Assembly (NCBI GenBank): GCA_015075175.1
Contig: JABTUV010000001.1
Span: 1,213,841-1,277,840 of the forward strand
Reading direction: 5' to 3'
Length of the DNA stretch: 64,000 bases
Origin: a bacterium
Lineage (GTDB): Bacteria; Hinthialibacterota; Hinthialibacteria; H5-UNCL2
Each line of letters starts with the position of its first letter. Position 1 is the stretch's first letter. Below, piece by piece: positions 47,601 to 62,600 of this stretch. A model generated the notes under the pieces. It had not been told where the DNA came from and searched no databases. It saw only the letters and a list, made by a program, of their open reading frames with translations. The position numbers were made by a program, and so were the translations under genes.

Positions 47601-50600
47601 ATTCCTCCCCACGTAAACACGAACAGCGCGGCGAAAAGCGTGGCGCAGAAGTTGACGCCCTCGTTGTCGAGGATCCCCGCCCGTTCCAAGGTAGCGCCCA
47701 GGAGACTGTCCAGCACGTTGGCCAATTGAGCGGCCACGACGACCATGGGAGCGGCGGGCGGGGAAGCAACTCAATCGCCCAAGCCAGACAGACGATCAGG
47801 GAAGGCCCGCCGCTCCCGCCAGCGCGCCCGCCATAGAGATGACGCCGCTCTCGCCCGGCCGCCGCGCCTCCAACGTGATGATATGGAACGGCCGCCGGCC
47901 CCAGACCATGCCCAGTTCGGTTGAGAGGGTATCGCCGAAAGCGGCGGCGACCGCGGCGATGGCGGCCACCAGCGCGACCGGATCGCCGGTCCGGCCGTGC
48001 CAGAGGGCGAAATAAGCTACAACGGCGCCGTTGGCGATCACATGGCGGGCGCTGCGGCGCCCGCCGGCAAGCTGCGCCCGCCCCATCCGCATCTTCTCGT
48101 CGTAGCGATAGATCGTGTCCGCCGATGCGAGCGCAAGAAACACCGCCAACAGCAGAAACAGCGCCGGTCCACCGGCGGTGTTAGCGACGACGCCGATCCC
48201 AAGTCCCAGGATCGCACCCGATGTCGTAAGCCATCCCAATCCGTGAGCCGCCGCCATCGCCGCCGCGCTTGCCAACACGGCCCAGCCCAGGGGCGCCCAT
48301 CCGCCGACGGCGATGAGCGCGCCCCATTCGCCCACGGCGAAAAGCTTGAGGATCGCCCCCGCCGCCAAGGGAACGGTCAGGTTGTCGTTGACCGCCAGCG
48401 GCGCGCTCTCGAGCAGTGCGCACAGAGCCCCCGCCACGACGACCGGTCCGATCCAGGCCGCCATTGAAATCGAGGGATCCACGAACTTCATCAAGAAGAC
48501 GGACAAGAGCGAGGCGAGAAAGAACCCCACCGCTCCGGCCTCGCTTTTTTTCGGATTCCAGGGCAGGCGCGGACTCTTGAAAGTGAGGCCGGCCATGGTC
48601 GCCGCTCCGTCGCCCAGCGCCTGGATGGCGAACGCCCCCACCGCGATGTAGATTTCGTCATACAACCACAAGACCAATATGAAGATGCCCAGCGTGTAGA
48701 GAACCAGCCCCCAGTCGCGCTTCTTTCCCAAATCGCGAAAGATGCCGCCGGCGAATCTCTCCATGAGAAAGAAATTGATGAAGATGGCGATCCAGCCGAA
48801 AAGGAGCGCCCAGACGGGGTCCAGCCAGCGCATCAGCAACGCCGGCAAAAGGACCAGCATGTGGATGGTCTTGCGCAGGTATTCGGACCGCATGGAGTTT
48901 GTCCTCACGGGAAGTCGCAGCCATGGTGCACGACCGGAAGTCCGGCGTCAAGCGGCCTACTCGTAGTTGCGCAGCGCGCTGCGCTGTATGGAGTGCGGCT
49001 GCTTGCCGCCGCCGCGCCTGCCGGCACGGCGCAGGCTGAAGCCTGTACGCCGACTGGCGCGCCGGCGGTACGTGAGGGTTGCAGCCGGGCCGCAAATGCC
49101 TATACTTTCATCAACTGTCATCCTGTCCGCGGAGCCTTGACATGAAACTGCGCGAACGTCCCATCGTGCTGGTGACCGGCGGCGGCGGTTTTCTGGGCGC
49201 CAATACGGTACGATCCCTGCGCGCCGACTGCGAGGTCTATTACACTTATCACGAAAAACCGGCTGACATCCCAGGAGTGCGGGGTTATCCGCTGGAGTTG
49301 AAGGTCCGCGCGTCGATTGAACGCGCGCTGGACAAGGCGCAGCCGGACGCCGTCGTGCATCTTGCGGCCATGACCGACGCGGCCGCCTGCCAGGCCGACT
49401 GGGACGAGGCTTTTGCCGTCAATACCAAGGCGACCGAGACGCTCCTGGACGTATGCGGAGGGACAGCCAGCTGATTTATGTTTCCACCGATTACGTGCGC
49501 CACGGCCCGCAGGCTGATCGACGAAGACGCCCCCTGCCGGCCGCAGAGCAACTACGGCAAGACCAAGTATTACGCGGAGGAGATGGTCGCGGAGAGCTTC
49601 TCGCGCGGGCATGTGATTTTGCGCTCGGCGCTGGTGTACGGTTGGGGCAAGGGCGCCTCGCACGGATTCCTGGACTGGCTCTGGGGCTCGCTGTCGCGCG
49701 GCGAGAAAGTGCGCGCGTTCACCGACGAATACAGAACGCCGGTGTTCCTGAAGGACTTCATCGCCGCGGTGCGCGCGGCCGTCTCCTATCCGCGCGGCGG
49801 GCGCTTTCACGTGGCGGGATCGGAGCGGCTGTCGCGCTATGAGTTCGCGCAGCGCTTCTGTAAAGTCATGGGCGTTGATCCTGCCCTGGTCGAAGCCGTG
49901 AGCCTGGACAGCGACTCGGCGCTCGCGTATCGCCCGCGCGAGGGCGGTCTCTCCAACGAGCGCATGCGCACGGTGCTCAGCGTGGTCCCGACCGGCATGG
50001 AGCGCGCGCTGGGCATCATCCGCGACGAAATCCTCCGGTAGGGTGCGCACTGCGCACCAACGCGGCTCGAAGCGCCGCGCACCAACGCAGCTCGAAGCGC
50101 CGCGCGCCAACGCGGCTGGAAGCACTGCGCACCAACGCGGCTCGAAGCGCCGCGCACCGACGCAGCTTGGGGGGGAACGGTGCGCGGTGCGCACTAACGC
50201 AGCTTGGGGGGAACGGTGCGCGGTGCGCACCGACGCAGCTTGGGGGGAACGGTGCGCGGTGCGCACCCTACCGTAAGCTCACCACGATGGTCGTGAAGCG
50301 CTGCGGTGCGTTCCGGTAGGCCATCGCCTGTGGAGTACTCGTAAGTCGCGGAGGACTGCTCATCAGATCGCCCAGGCGGGGGATGAGTGTGACCGTGAAA
50401 GTGCGCTGCTCGCTGGTATCCCAGCGTTGCGCGAGTCGGCGCATCGCGGCCGTGATGTCGTCATGCAGGCTGGAGAGCACCACCACGTCGCCGGCCTCCA
50501 ACGCCTCCCACGAAGTGTAGAGCGGCTTGACTTCGCGTCCGGACCAGAAGCGCAGCTTGTAGTTCTCAACGCGGTTCGCGTACAGCTCGTTGGCGTAGAC

Positions 50601-53600
50601 GCGCGCGCCGGGCGGGAGTGTGCGCAAGTAGGCCGCCGCCTGCCACAGATCGCCCCAGGCGTCCCGCTGGTCGCGCAATACCTGCGCCGAAAAGGCCGAG
50701 GACACCCCCAGCCAGACCATCAAGGCAACTATGATGATGCTGTGAAATCTCGTGGCCGACCGCTCATACATGTTCGCCCAGCCGACGGAGGCAAGTAAGA
50801 CCACCAGGGGCAGGATGGGCAGAAAATAGCGGAATTGGAAGGACTGAAACGGTACGTGCGCAACGAACCAGATGACGACGAGATACACACCTAGAAGGAT
50901 CAGGGAATGCTGGGTGCGCCGCAGCGCCCAGAGGCCGAACAAGGCGAGCAGGACGTTGAGGTACCCCATCGCGTAGGGCAACCAGCGCAAAAACCCCCAG
51001 GTCATGATCCAGTAGGCGTGGAGCGTCGCCTGCCAGTCCAGCGTCCGCTCGGCGTACTGCGCGCCGTGCCCGAAACCGCGCCAGGCGATCCAGGCGGCTA
51101 GCGCCAGCCACGGCAGGAGCGCTCCCATGTGAGTTGAGCAGACGGGCCGCAGGCGCCGGCGCCAAGCGAGAAGCAGAAGCACGGGCAGGAAAGCAAGTCC
51201 CTGATAGCGGCAGAGCGATGCCATGCCCGTCCAGAAAACCAGGCGGGCGAAATCGCGTGCAGGCGACGCGTTGTCATAGCATAGGACACAGTAATAGAGG
51301 CAGGTTATGAACAAGAGCGTAAACAAGGCGTCGCTCATGGCGCGCGGGGCCCATTGGTTGGCCAACGCGGCGCTCTGAAAGAGCAGAACGGCTGTCAGCG
51401 CCGTGCGCGGGCCGCGCAGGCGCCGTCCGAGATGAAACAGGGGGACCGAGCAGAGCGCGGTCGAAAGGAGGCTCACCAGGCGCCCCGCCAATGTCGCATC
51501 CAGGCCGATGGAGCGAGGTATCCACGCGCAAAGTGGGAATAGAGGCGGATAGTACGTGCTCTGGTTTTCAAACAGCGTTAATAAGAGAACGCTGTCGGTG
51601 TACTCGCCGCGATACCAGAAGAGGAGGGGCAGTCGCAGGAAGAAAAAGGCGAGGGCGAGCAGCCAGGGAAATGCAGGCCGATTCAAGAAGATGATCGCGC
51701 GGTCAGGAAGCGGCATGTTGGGTGGATGCGCCGACCAGTTCGCCGACGACCGTGTCGAGGGAGAGCGTGACGTTGGAATAACCGCGCAGGGCCTCTTCGG
51801 CGGCCAGAGAGGCGGTGAGGGCGGCGGTGAGGCGGGCGGCGCCCGCCGTCTTGGCGACGGTGGCGATCCCCTTGGAGAGCGAGCCGGCGGGAGGCTGGCC
51901 GGTCTCGGCGGCGCGCAGGGCGAGAAAGAGCAGCGTGCGCAGGAGCGCCAGCCCGTCCAGGGCGTCGTTGCGATCCTTGCCCATGGCGGTACTGATGCCG
52001 AGCGCCGCGGCAGCGTCGCCCGTGGCGGCCTTGTAAACTTCGCGCAGGAGCGACAAGGCCTCTTCGAGCAGATTGCGCTCCGCCAGGCGGCGCGCGATTC
52101 CGGGTCGACCGGCGGAAATCTCCGCCGCCAAGCGGGCTGTCTCCGGCTCCGTTCCGGCGTCCAGAAGACTCTGCTCAATCAACGGCGTGGGTACAGGCAC
52201 GAAGCGAATGCGCTGGCAGCGTGAATAGAGCGTGGGCAGGAGGCGATTGACGTTGCCGCACACAAGCAGGAGATGAGAGAAACTCGGCGGTTCCTCCAGC
52301 ACTTTCAACAGGCAGTTGGCCGCCGACAGCGACATGGCCTCGGCGGGATGGACGATGAAGAGCTTGCGCTCCGCCTGCATGGGCGAGACACCCGCGCGCT
52401 CGACCAGCTCCTCGCGCACCTGGTCCGCCTCGATCACGTTGGCTTTGCCCTTGTTCTTGTCATCGCGCAGTTCGACCCAGATCACGTCGGGAAAGGTGCG
52501 ATGGTCGATGCGCCGGCAGACGTAGCAGGCGTCGCAGAAGTCGCCGTCAACGCGCGGGCAGAAGATGGCCTTGGCGAAGGCGACGGCGTACTCCTCCTGG
52601 CCCACGCCTTCCGGCCCGTAGAAGAGATAGGAGGGGGCCAGCCTGCCGGAAGTGAGGATGCCGGAGAGCTGCCGCCGCGCGGCGTCTTGACCGAGGAGTT
52701 GAGAGAGACCCATGATGGAGAACTATAGCGAAATCGGCCCGGAGTACAAAGTTTAGTTTGCGGCTCGGTAGTTGCGCAGCGTGCTGCGCGCGGGCGTTGC
52801 ATACTGAAGATTGTACTCCGGCCGCGTCTCCGTCGGGGAAGGGAATCAGCTCATGAACACTGCCCGTTGACAATGCCGTCCGGCGTCGTAGAATAAGCGT
52901 AAGGTCCGTCGCCGGGAGGCCCCTGTGGGCAAGGACATCCTCTTCATCTGCGACCGCTGCAACGCGTTGGTGGAAGGCAACCGCACACGCTACGTGCTGG
53001 TACTCAAGCTGTTCGCGGGCACGGACCCGATTGATCTGGACGACGCCGAGCGTCCCGCCGACTTCGATTACAACCGCGAAATCCACCGCCTGATCGAGGC
53101 CATGCGCGACATGGACGAAGTTTACTTGCACGACCAGGTCCACATGGAACGAAAGTACTACCTCTGCGCCGCCTGCCGCGAGGCCCTCTATCGCGAAGTC
53201 TTCATGGACAGCCGCAGGACTCCCGACCCGGAGAAAGAGGGCAGGCAGGGCGTCTAGGGCAGCGCCGGTATCTTGCCCGCACGCTCCAGTCGCTCGCCGC
53301 AAGGTCCTGAAGCGTGGGGGCGAGAGGCCACCCACGCAAGCCGGCAAGATGCCGGCGCTACCCTTGCACCCGACACCGGATCGTCTACGGCGTGCTGCGC
53401 ACGGCCTCGGCGGCTTCCGGCTTGCGTTCCAGCATGTTTTCCAGCCGGTTCAGCGCGTTGATGTAGGCAAGCGCGCTGGCCACGATCACGTCCGTCGAGC
53501 TGCTGCGCCCCACGGCCGTCTTGCCGTCCTCTTCCAGGGCCACGCGGACTTCGCCCAGGGCATCCGTGCCGCTGGTGACTGAATGGATGTGGTAGTCGAC

Positions 53601-56600
53601 CAGCTTGGGACAGCGTCCGGTGAGGCGGCGAATGGTGCTGTAGGCCGCGTCGACCGGGCCGTCGCCGTTGCCCGCGCCCACTAATTCCTCTTCACCCTTG
53701 CGCAGTCGAATCGTCGCCGTGGGCACGGTCGAGTTGCCGCTGGTAGTATGGATGTACTCCAGCGTATAGGTCTCCTTGCGGCCGTCGGCGGTTTGGTCCA
53801 CGATTTCGCCCGCAATCACGGCCAGGTCGTCGTCGAAAATCTCCTTTTTCTTGTCGGCCAGGGCCTTGAAGCGCGCGAAGGCCGTGTCCACGCCGGCCTC
53901 GTCCAGGTTGAAGCCCAATTGGATGAGACGATCGCGAAAGGCATGCCGCCCCGAGTGCTTGCCCAGGACCATGCTCGTGCCCGTCCAGCCGACCGACTCC
54001 GGCGTCATGATCTCGTAGGTCGTGCGCTCCTTCAGGACGCCGTCCTGGTGGATGCCGGCTTCATGGGCGAAGGAATTGCCGCCCACGACGGCCTTGTTGG
54101 CCTGCACGAGGAGTCCCGTCAAGCGGCTGACCATGCGGCTGGTGCGATAAATCTCCTGCGTCTTGATGCCGGTGTGAAACGGGAAGGAATCCTGGCGGAC
54201 GGCCAGATTCATCACGATCTCTTCCAGGCTGGCGTTGCCGGCGCGTTCGCCGATGCCGTTGATGGTGCACTCGACCTGGCGCGCGCCTTCCCGCACCGCG
54301 GCCAGCGAATTGGCGACCGCCAACCCGAGATCGTTGTGGCAGTGCACCGAGATGACCGCCCGCTCGATGTTGGGGACGTGCTGCCGGATGTGCGCAATGA
54401 TCCGGCCGAACTCCCAGGGATTACTGTAGCCCACGGTGTCGGGAATGTTGACGGTCGTGGCGCCCGCGTCGATCACGGCGCGGAGCACTTCGCACATGTA
54501 ATCGAGATTGGTGCGCGCGGCGTCCTCGCAACTGAACTCGACGTCGGAGACGAGGCTTTTCGCGAACTTCACCGCGTCCACGGCGATGGCGATGATCTCC
54601 TCTTTCGACTTGCGAAGTTTCTTTTCCACGTGGATGTCGCTGGTGGCGATAAACGTATGGATGCGCGGGCGCCGGCTGTGCCGGACGGCCTGATAGCAGC
54701 ACTCGATGTCCTGGCGGCGCGCGCGCGACAGACCGCAGATGATGGGGCCTTCCACCTCGCGGGCGACCGCGGAGACGGCCTCGAAATCGCCCGGCGAGGA
54801 AATCGGAAAGCCGGCCTCGATCACGTCCACGCCCAGCACCGCCAGCTGGTGGGCGATTTCGACTTTCTCAACCAGGTTGAGGCTGGCGCCCGGCGACTGC
54901 TCGCCGTCGCGCAGCGTAGTGTCAAAGATGATGATGCGTTCGCTCATGATGGTCTCTCCTTGGCGTTGGCGGCGTCCCTGCCGCTGGATGTCTGTAAACG
55001 GGCACAGCTCTTCAGTCGCAGCGGAAGCTCACTTAGATCGAGTTCCATGGACACCACCTCGCGCACAGGTTGCCGCAGCAGTTGCGCCGCGATGCCTGCG
55101 CGCATAGCGGTCGATACCGCCCGTCACTGACACCGTCCACCAGGCGCAGCGCGCGGGAAATAAAAAACGCCCCTGACTGCAAAGCCAGGGGCGAGATGAT
55201 TTCCCGCGGTACCACCCTGATTCGGTGCGGCGTTTTTTCGCTGCCGCACCCTCACTTGCGCGTAACGCGCGCGAGGCGGCCTCCCTTACGCAGCGGACCT
55301 TCAGGGAGGCGGCTCCGGGGCGAGTTCGGAAGTTGCGCGCGCCGCCTCGCACCAACCGGCGGCTCTCTTTTGCGCGCAGGGATTCCTACTACTCCCCTTC
55401 TCAGCCTTTAGCCGGTCAAGATACCATCCTGGTCGCGCTTGTCAACCCCTTTTTGCCGCGACGTGATGAACAACGCCAGCAGGAGCGACACGGCGGCGGC
55501 GAGGGTAGCGACGCCGAGCAGGTCGGCGTCGGGGCGTTGGAAGAACGCCACGATGTCGGTCCGCAATTGCAGACGGTCGGCGAAGGCCTGTTCGCGCACC
55601 TGGTAAACCCAGAGCGGGCAGGCGATGAGAAACTCGACTGCCAGGAGCGCCAACCAGGCGAAGAGGCCGCGCCGGGAGAAAGCCACAGAAAAAACCTGCG
55701 CCGTCCAAAGAAAGAGAATCACGGCCAGCGGCAGGAGCGCGACTTGTGAAAGGCCGCCGCGCTCGCGCAACGGCTGCACGGCGACCGCGAAGACGACGAC
55801 GAAGACGACAAATCCCCATCCGGGCCAGAGGTCCACGGGTCGGAGGCGGCGCCGCAGCGCCAGCCAGACGAGCATGGCCAGCGTCGCCAGTCCCAGGTTC
55901 CCCCACAGCGTACCGCGCCACACCGCCTGCATCGCCTCAGTCCATCGCGGCAGGGCGGAAGACGGTTCCAACAATCGGCCGGTCAGAATACGTCGAGTGT
56001 TTTCCGGCAGCCAGAGTCCCGCAAAGTTGTATCCGCGTGTGACCAGCATGTCGTAGCCGGTCTTGTCTACCGCGCGCGTCAGGACCGGGGTGGTCGTAAG
56101 CGTCTTGGCCAGGCCGTAATTCTCAATACTCCACGCCCACCATGGGAGTGATACGGATAGCGCCAATACCAAGCCGATAGTTGCTTCCGTCAGGCGCCGG
56201 CGCGACAGTTTTCTCCACCGCGAGACGATCAGGTAGAATCCGGCGCCCGCCAGGTAGGCCAGCGTCAGTTGATGGGTGAAATAGGCCACGCCGAGGGGCG
56301 CCAAGCACTCATCGCAGCGCAGCCCCTCCTCCAGCGCGGAATAATGCAGCGCCAACAGCCCGCACCGCCAGCAGCCAGGGATGAGGACGTTGAGCGCCAC
56401 CGCGGGCGTGAGAACCAGCGCCGCAAGTGTCCCCGCTGGGCGCCATCCTTTTATACTCAAAAGGGTGCTCCCATGCCGCCTTATCCAAACCCAGGCTCCC
56501 CACAGGATCGCGCTGTTCCAGACCGTGGCGCTCCACTGATAGAGATCGAAGAGGCCGAACCAGCGCGCCATCTCCAGGCCGTTGAGAATGTAAAAGAGTG

Positions 56601-59600
56601 GCGGACGCGAGATGGGGGAGTAGACTTCGAAGAAGACGGCATCCGGCTTGCCGTGTTCGCCATACCACCAGGAAATCTGGTAGCTGAGGAGCCAGTCGTT
56701 GTACCAGCCTCCGCCGATGTAGGCGGCGACGCGGGTCTGCAGGGCGAGAAAGAGGCTGGTTGCGGCGAACCAGGCCACGAGCAGGCGGCGATGGTCGCGG
56801 GAGGCGGGCAGGAGCGAGCGACGGCGCAGGCCGGCGGCGACCAGCCCGAGCGCGAGCGGAGCGCCGAGCGCGATCCAGGCGGCTGCGTCCGCTTCCCACT
56901 GCAACCACAGCCCGGCAAGTCCCAGAAGCCCCATCGCCAGCGCGCCGGTCGGAATCGCCAGCGCCATGCAGTCGTCCTCGTCCCACGACGACAAACCGCG
57001 CAAGAGCAACCAGCCGGGCGCAAAGACTTCCAGAAGGAGAATCGGCCAGACGATCAAGAGCATTTCCGCCGCCTCTCGCGCCGCCAAATTATGACCGTCA
57101 CCGTCAGGAGGATCAGCGATCCCAAACCCGAGACCGCCAGCCCTCGCCGCACGGTAGTCGATCGGAACTCCAGTCGAACCTCGTGCTCGACCGCGGGTAC
57201 TTGCACCGCCACGAAGTTCTCGAACGCCGTCTGGACCGGCACTGCGCGGCCGTCCAGCTCCGCCCGCCAACCAGGATAATCGATCTGCGAAAAGACCAGC
57301 ACGCAGTCGCCCTCCGCATGGACGCGCGCAAAATATTCCTCGGGATTGACGATGGAAAACTCGACCGTGCCGGCTGCGAGTACGGTTTCCGCCTCCGCCG
57401 GGGCCGTCAGGCACGCCGGCTCGCACAGAAACGCCGGTCCCAGGTTGCCGGTGTGGGGATAGGCCATCACCGTCCACCGCTTGATGCGACAGGCGAAGGC
57501 GGGCCTGCTCCAGGGAGGCTCCTCCCGGTCGGTTGAGAGCAGGTAGCCCACGTTCAGGCGCGCCAGCATGTCGGAATTGAGGCGCGACACGTCGGCCAGT
57601 TTCAGAATCATGCCCAGGTATTCGTCGGGGCCGCGTCCCAACATGCGGTTGAAGTATTGCGTGTAACGGCGCAACACCAGCCGGTCGTAACCGCGCGCAT
57701 CATACACGTGGTAAAACGTCATGCGGTTGGGGAAGAAGGGTTCCAGGTCCTTGCGCACGACGTAGGAGTAGACGCTGTCGGCGGCGAGGATGCGCGCGGG
57801 ATTCTCCTGAGCGAGCAGAAAATCGACCATGCTGGTGCGTGGAAAATAGAAGGCCATGAAACGGCCGCGGTCGCGCAGCTCGACGTTGGAGTAAAAGAGC
57901 CAGGCGGACTCGGCGACCACCATGGTCGTCAACAGGGCGCACAAGCATCCGGCGCGGCGGCGGTCGGACTGCGCGACCATCGCTGCAAGTACGAGCGCGG
58001 CGGCGAGTGCGAGCGCGAAGTTGACGGCGAGGCGCCGCACTTTGATTCGTACCGGACGGGATGGCCCTGGCATGGCGCGGCTGTTATCCGTGCGGCCAGA
58101 GTGGGCTGCTAAGGTCCGGATTGACGGCGGCGGCGGTGAGATGGCGGGTCATCTGGGGCGGCAGCAGACGTTGTGGGGAATGCCGGGCGAAACGACCGGC
58201 CCCGACTGCGGCCAGCGGGCGAAAGATCGCCCCTCCGCGTGCGCCAGTCCCTCCGCCTACCAGGAGGAAAAACGCTGATCAGGCGCTGGATTGCGCACCC
58301 GCGGAAAATCATGCCGGCCGTTCCAGTGGAAAATCTATAGTCGGCGTCTGGTTTGCCATCGCCATGATGGTGGGAGGACGCGGCAGGTGATCACCTGTGG
58401 CGAAACGGCGCCAAACACACAGCCAGCGGCAGGCCGCTGATAAGAGATTGATCTCGTACCCATCCAGATGAAGCGCCAGTGGTTGATTCTATCCCGCCGA
58501 GGCGCGTTGGGATGTAACAACGGTGAAACCAGACAGCGTGACCAGATCCTTGACAGGGTGTAAACCTGGACGGGGATCCGCGGTCACCCGCCGCGCGATC
58601 AGGCCATGATAGGAAGAGTTGCATGGCGGCGGAGGGCTGGGCTGCCAGCCAGCGCGATCAGCCAGTCCGCGCGCACGCGTTGTCCCCGTGGTTGCGCAGA
58701 TCGATAGAGGCACGATGCGGGCGAGCACGATGCGATGCAGGCGTAGACACGGTTAGCCTTGATGGGGGGCGTCGGCGCGTGGACCGAAGGGAAGGGAGGG
58801 GCGCGGCGGCGGCCCTAACGTGGTCAAATGCACCAGCACGCCCATCCAGCGGCGCGGGCAGATGACGGTCGTGGCGACGGAGGTGCAGAAAGGCCGGGAA
58901 GAAGCCGCCCGGGCGAAGATCAGCGCGCCCGCTGGCGCAGCGAGGATGGAGCGCGTGACGTGATGAAAGTAAGCGTGAGGCTCCTTGCGGGACGGGCGGG
59001 ATATACGCCATGGACAGGAACCGCCGCCGGATCCACAGGCGACAAGGAAGCGTGGGATGGAAGACGTCCGTTGGCGGTGAAGGGATGGCACCAGAAGGGT
59101 AGAACCTCCGAGGCAGGCGTCGGCGCGGACTACTCACTCCGGCGAAATCTGCCAGGGCAGGAAGGCGGCGGGTCTCGCTGCGCTTTCGACCACCGGTCGC
59201 CCAGAACTCCGCGCAGGGAATAAAGCCAATACAAAGCGATGGCAAGCCTGGGCGGGCATGGGAGCGAACGCGGCGCAGAGAAGTCATGGACATGCGGCAC
59301 GATAGCGGAAAAAGGCCGCAGCAACCAGGTGGGCCGTAGCAAGTGGCGCAGCGTGTTCCGCCAGCAAAACGTCGCCCGCTCGTGCGCCGTAATCTGTCAG
59401 AGCGTGGGCGGGGTGCCCGCGCGACCAGCTGGGACGCCGGTGATTGCAATATCAACCCACCAGACAGGCGCAGGACCGTGTCAAGCGGCGGTCATGGTCG
59501 ATGGAGCTGACGATGAAATCGATTGAGCAGGACCACCGCCTGCTTGACAGTGTCATGGGCGCGCTGGCCGACACGATCGACCTTTATCTCAGTGGACCTC

Positions 59601-62600
59601 CCAGTTTTGCAGGGTTTTAGATTCGTTCATGCCGGGCATGGCGGGTCCAGCGTGACCGATAAAGCCTGCCGGCGCGAGACGCCAGGGCCCTCAACAGCAG
59701 CTCAGCGGTATAGCCGGCGTCATCAGGAGATGCCTCAGTTGCGGGCGCGTGAATAGTGTCGTCGACAGTGAACCTTTGGTGGCGCGCGACGCCATGAGGA
59801 TGGCGGTATGCTAGCTCTTGCGCCAGTAGGGTATCGATCCTCAGTTGGCTGGCGATCGTGGCAGCGGTGCCCAGCACCAACGAGGCGGGGGCCAGGCTCC
59901 TGATCCGCGGACGGCAGGACAGGCAGCTCAAAGGCGGGCGGCGGTGCGGGCACTCAACGTCGCAGGCTCGATCGTCTTCATCATAGACGACGCCGTTCGC
60001 CGTCAGCGCGCCGCATAGCGGTTCCGTCAGCGTCGAGGCTGGGAGGATATCGATCCTGCCAACGAACTCGCGCGCGTGAAAGGAACCGGTCCCTCCGGTT
60101 GGGCGAGCGGCTCCTCATCCGGCGGAGGGCGCGGGTGAGAGCCACCATATCCAGGCGGTCAGCCATCGACTTCAGCGCGACAACATGGTCCAGCGCGCGC
60201 TCGGCGGTCCCCGCGGCGACGTGCCACTCGCCGCTGGCGTCTTTGGTCAGTGACAGCGAGAGCGCCGGCGAGGACGACTCGATTTCCACCCGGTCGGCGT
60301 TCCAGGCGCGGGCGGCGAAGAACTTTTTGCTGCGCAGCTTATCCACGTCCATGGGCGCGTTCTTGAGGACGGTGCTCTCGACCACCAGGACGCCCGGCCG
60401 CCCCTCCACCCGCGCATAAAGCCGCGTTTTGGCCCAATCCTGGAAGTCGCCGAAGTGCAACGTCCGCTTCTGGTCGCCCTCCCAGATTTCCACCGTAGTG
60501 GCGGGAGTCACGAGTCCATAGGGCGACAGGTCCTCGGTCGCGTCGTCCACGAACTGCGCCACCTTTGCGCCGGACAGATCGTTGAGGAAATCGGTGATCC
60601 GGTTGCGCTCGGCGCGCATGGGCATCTGGGCGGAGGCGATCTTCCAGAGGTCCTCCGTCTCCTTGCGCAGGTCCATGCGCGCACTGGCGTCACGCACGTC
60701 CAGATGGTCCACCTTGTAGTTGGTGAGGCTGACGAGCGCCTTGTCGCGCAAGTCGAAAAGTCCCTTGTTGACCGCGGTATGAACGCTCTTGGGCAGGAGG
60801 AAGATGGCGGGATCTCCCGCCTTGCGGGCGTAGGCCTGAGACTCGGAAGGGGTGAGCAGTCCCACGTGGAGGGTCTCCTCGCGCGTCGCCGACTTGAAGG
60901 TCACGGCCAGCTCGACCGGGTCCAGGCCGTAATCGGAGGCGCGTTCGCCGGTCGCCGAAACGGGCGTGTCGCTCTCCTTGCGGGCGCCCGTCAACGTCAC
61001 CAGCAGGTTCTCGACCGTGCTCTGGTCGGCCTGGGTGGAAACCGGCTCAGTGATCTTCCAGACGCTGGACGCGCCTTCCTCTGCGGAACGGACCAGGACC
61101 ACGGGTTTCTCGCCCAGGCGCTCCAGTTTCACCGTCTCCACGTCATCGCGGGGAATCGACAACACCTCGCGGGCGCGCTCCTTGGTGGTCTTCTCCGCCT
61201 CGATGCGGCCCTTGTTGAATTGAAAGAACGCAATCACGCATCCGAGCACGACCAGGAGCGCCAGCAGTTTCTTCGGGTTCATGCGTAACGCCTCCGCAGG
61301 AACAGGACGATGACGGCGGCCAACAGGACCACGCCCGGCAAAACGGCGGTGGGAATCCACAGCACGATGGCCTTCTGGGCTTGGTCGAGAATCAGCGAAG
61401 AGTCCTCAGTGGCCAGCGGTGGAATGCCGATCTGATCATCGTACTTGGAAAGCCAGGTGAAGATGTTCTGCGCCAGGGGGCGGGTGCTGTCGGGGCGAAG
61501 ACTGCCGGTGGTAAAGGCGTCGGAATCGCCGACGACCACGATGCGGGTGGCGTCGCGGCCGTCCGCCTTGTCGGTGGCGTCCAGCACTTCGGCTTCCGAG
61601 GCGATGGCGACGGTGAGGGGGCCGGAGCGCTCGCTCTCCTCATCGCGCGAGACGGTCGCGCCGCGGCGCGAGAGGGCGGCGAAGTCCTTTTCCCCCCAGC
61701 TGCGTTCGCTGGTCTCCAGGAGCGGCGTGGTGGTGACCCGATACACGGCGGTGTTGACGGAGTTCAGCGGCACCGCCACGGGCAGGACGAACGCCGCCCG
61801 CGACAGTCCCCGCACAATCGGGCTGTCCCCGGTCGTCTTGCAGATGGGTTGCAGAGGCGACTGCAGTCCCATCTGCACCAACTGGTTGACCTCGACCACC
61901 ACCGCTTGCTCGACCGCGATGCCGTACTCGGCGAAAACGGGATGCAGCGACTTGGCGCCGGGATCGTGCACGTCGAGGGGCGGATCGATCAGGAACAGCG
62001 CCTTGCCCCCGCGCCGCAGATACTTGCGGATGGCCTCGACTTCTGGCGGATAGAAATCGCTGGCCGGCCCGGCCACCACCAGAATGTCGCAATCCTCCGG
62101 GATGGGATCATGTTCCTGGGCGGCGATGTTGAGCGAGGCGACGATGAAGGTCTGATCCTCCAAGGCGGCTTTCAGTCCCGCGTAGGAGTCCCCGCTCTGC
62201 GGATCGTCCGGAGTCAGCGGCAGCTCGCCGTGCCCCTCGGTGAAGTAAACCTTGGTGGTCTCCTCGCGGATCACCTTGAGGATGGCGTTGGTCAGCTTCT
62301 CCTGCGAGAGCGGCCACTCGATGCGCTCCTGCTTGCCCCCGCACTTCACGAAGGTCGTGCCCAGGTCCACCCGCTCGCCCAGCTCCTGCCGGATGGCCGG
62401 ATTTTTCACGAAGTCCACGATGCGATACTCCAGCCGGCTGGAGACGTCGCGGTACTTGCGCAGCAGCGTCTCGACCGGAATCATGAAGTTGGAATCGGCG
62501 GTGATGCAGGCGGTGATGGTGACGGTCTTGTCCTGCTTGTCCAGGTTCCTGAGCACGTTGACGGTCTGCGGCGCCAGCGAGAGGCGCTTGTTCTTGGTCA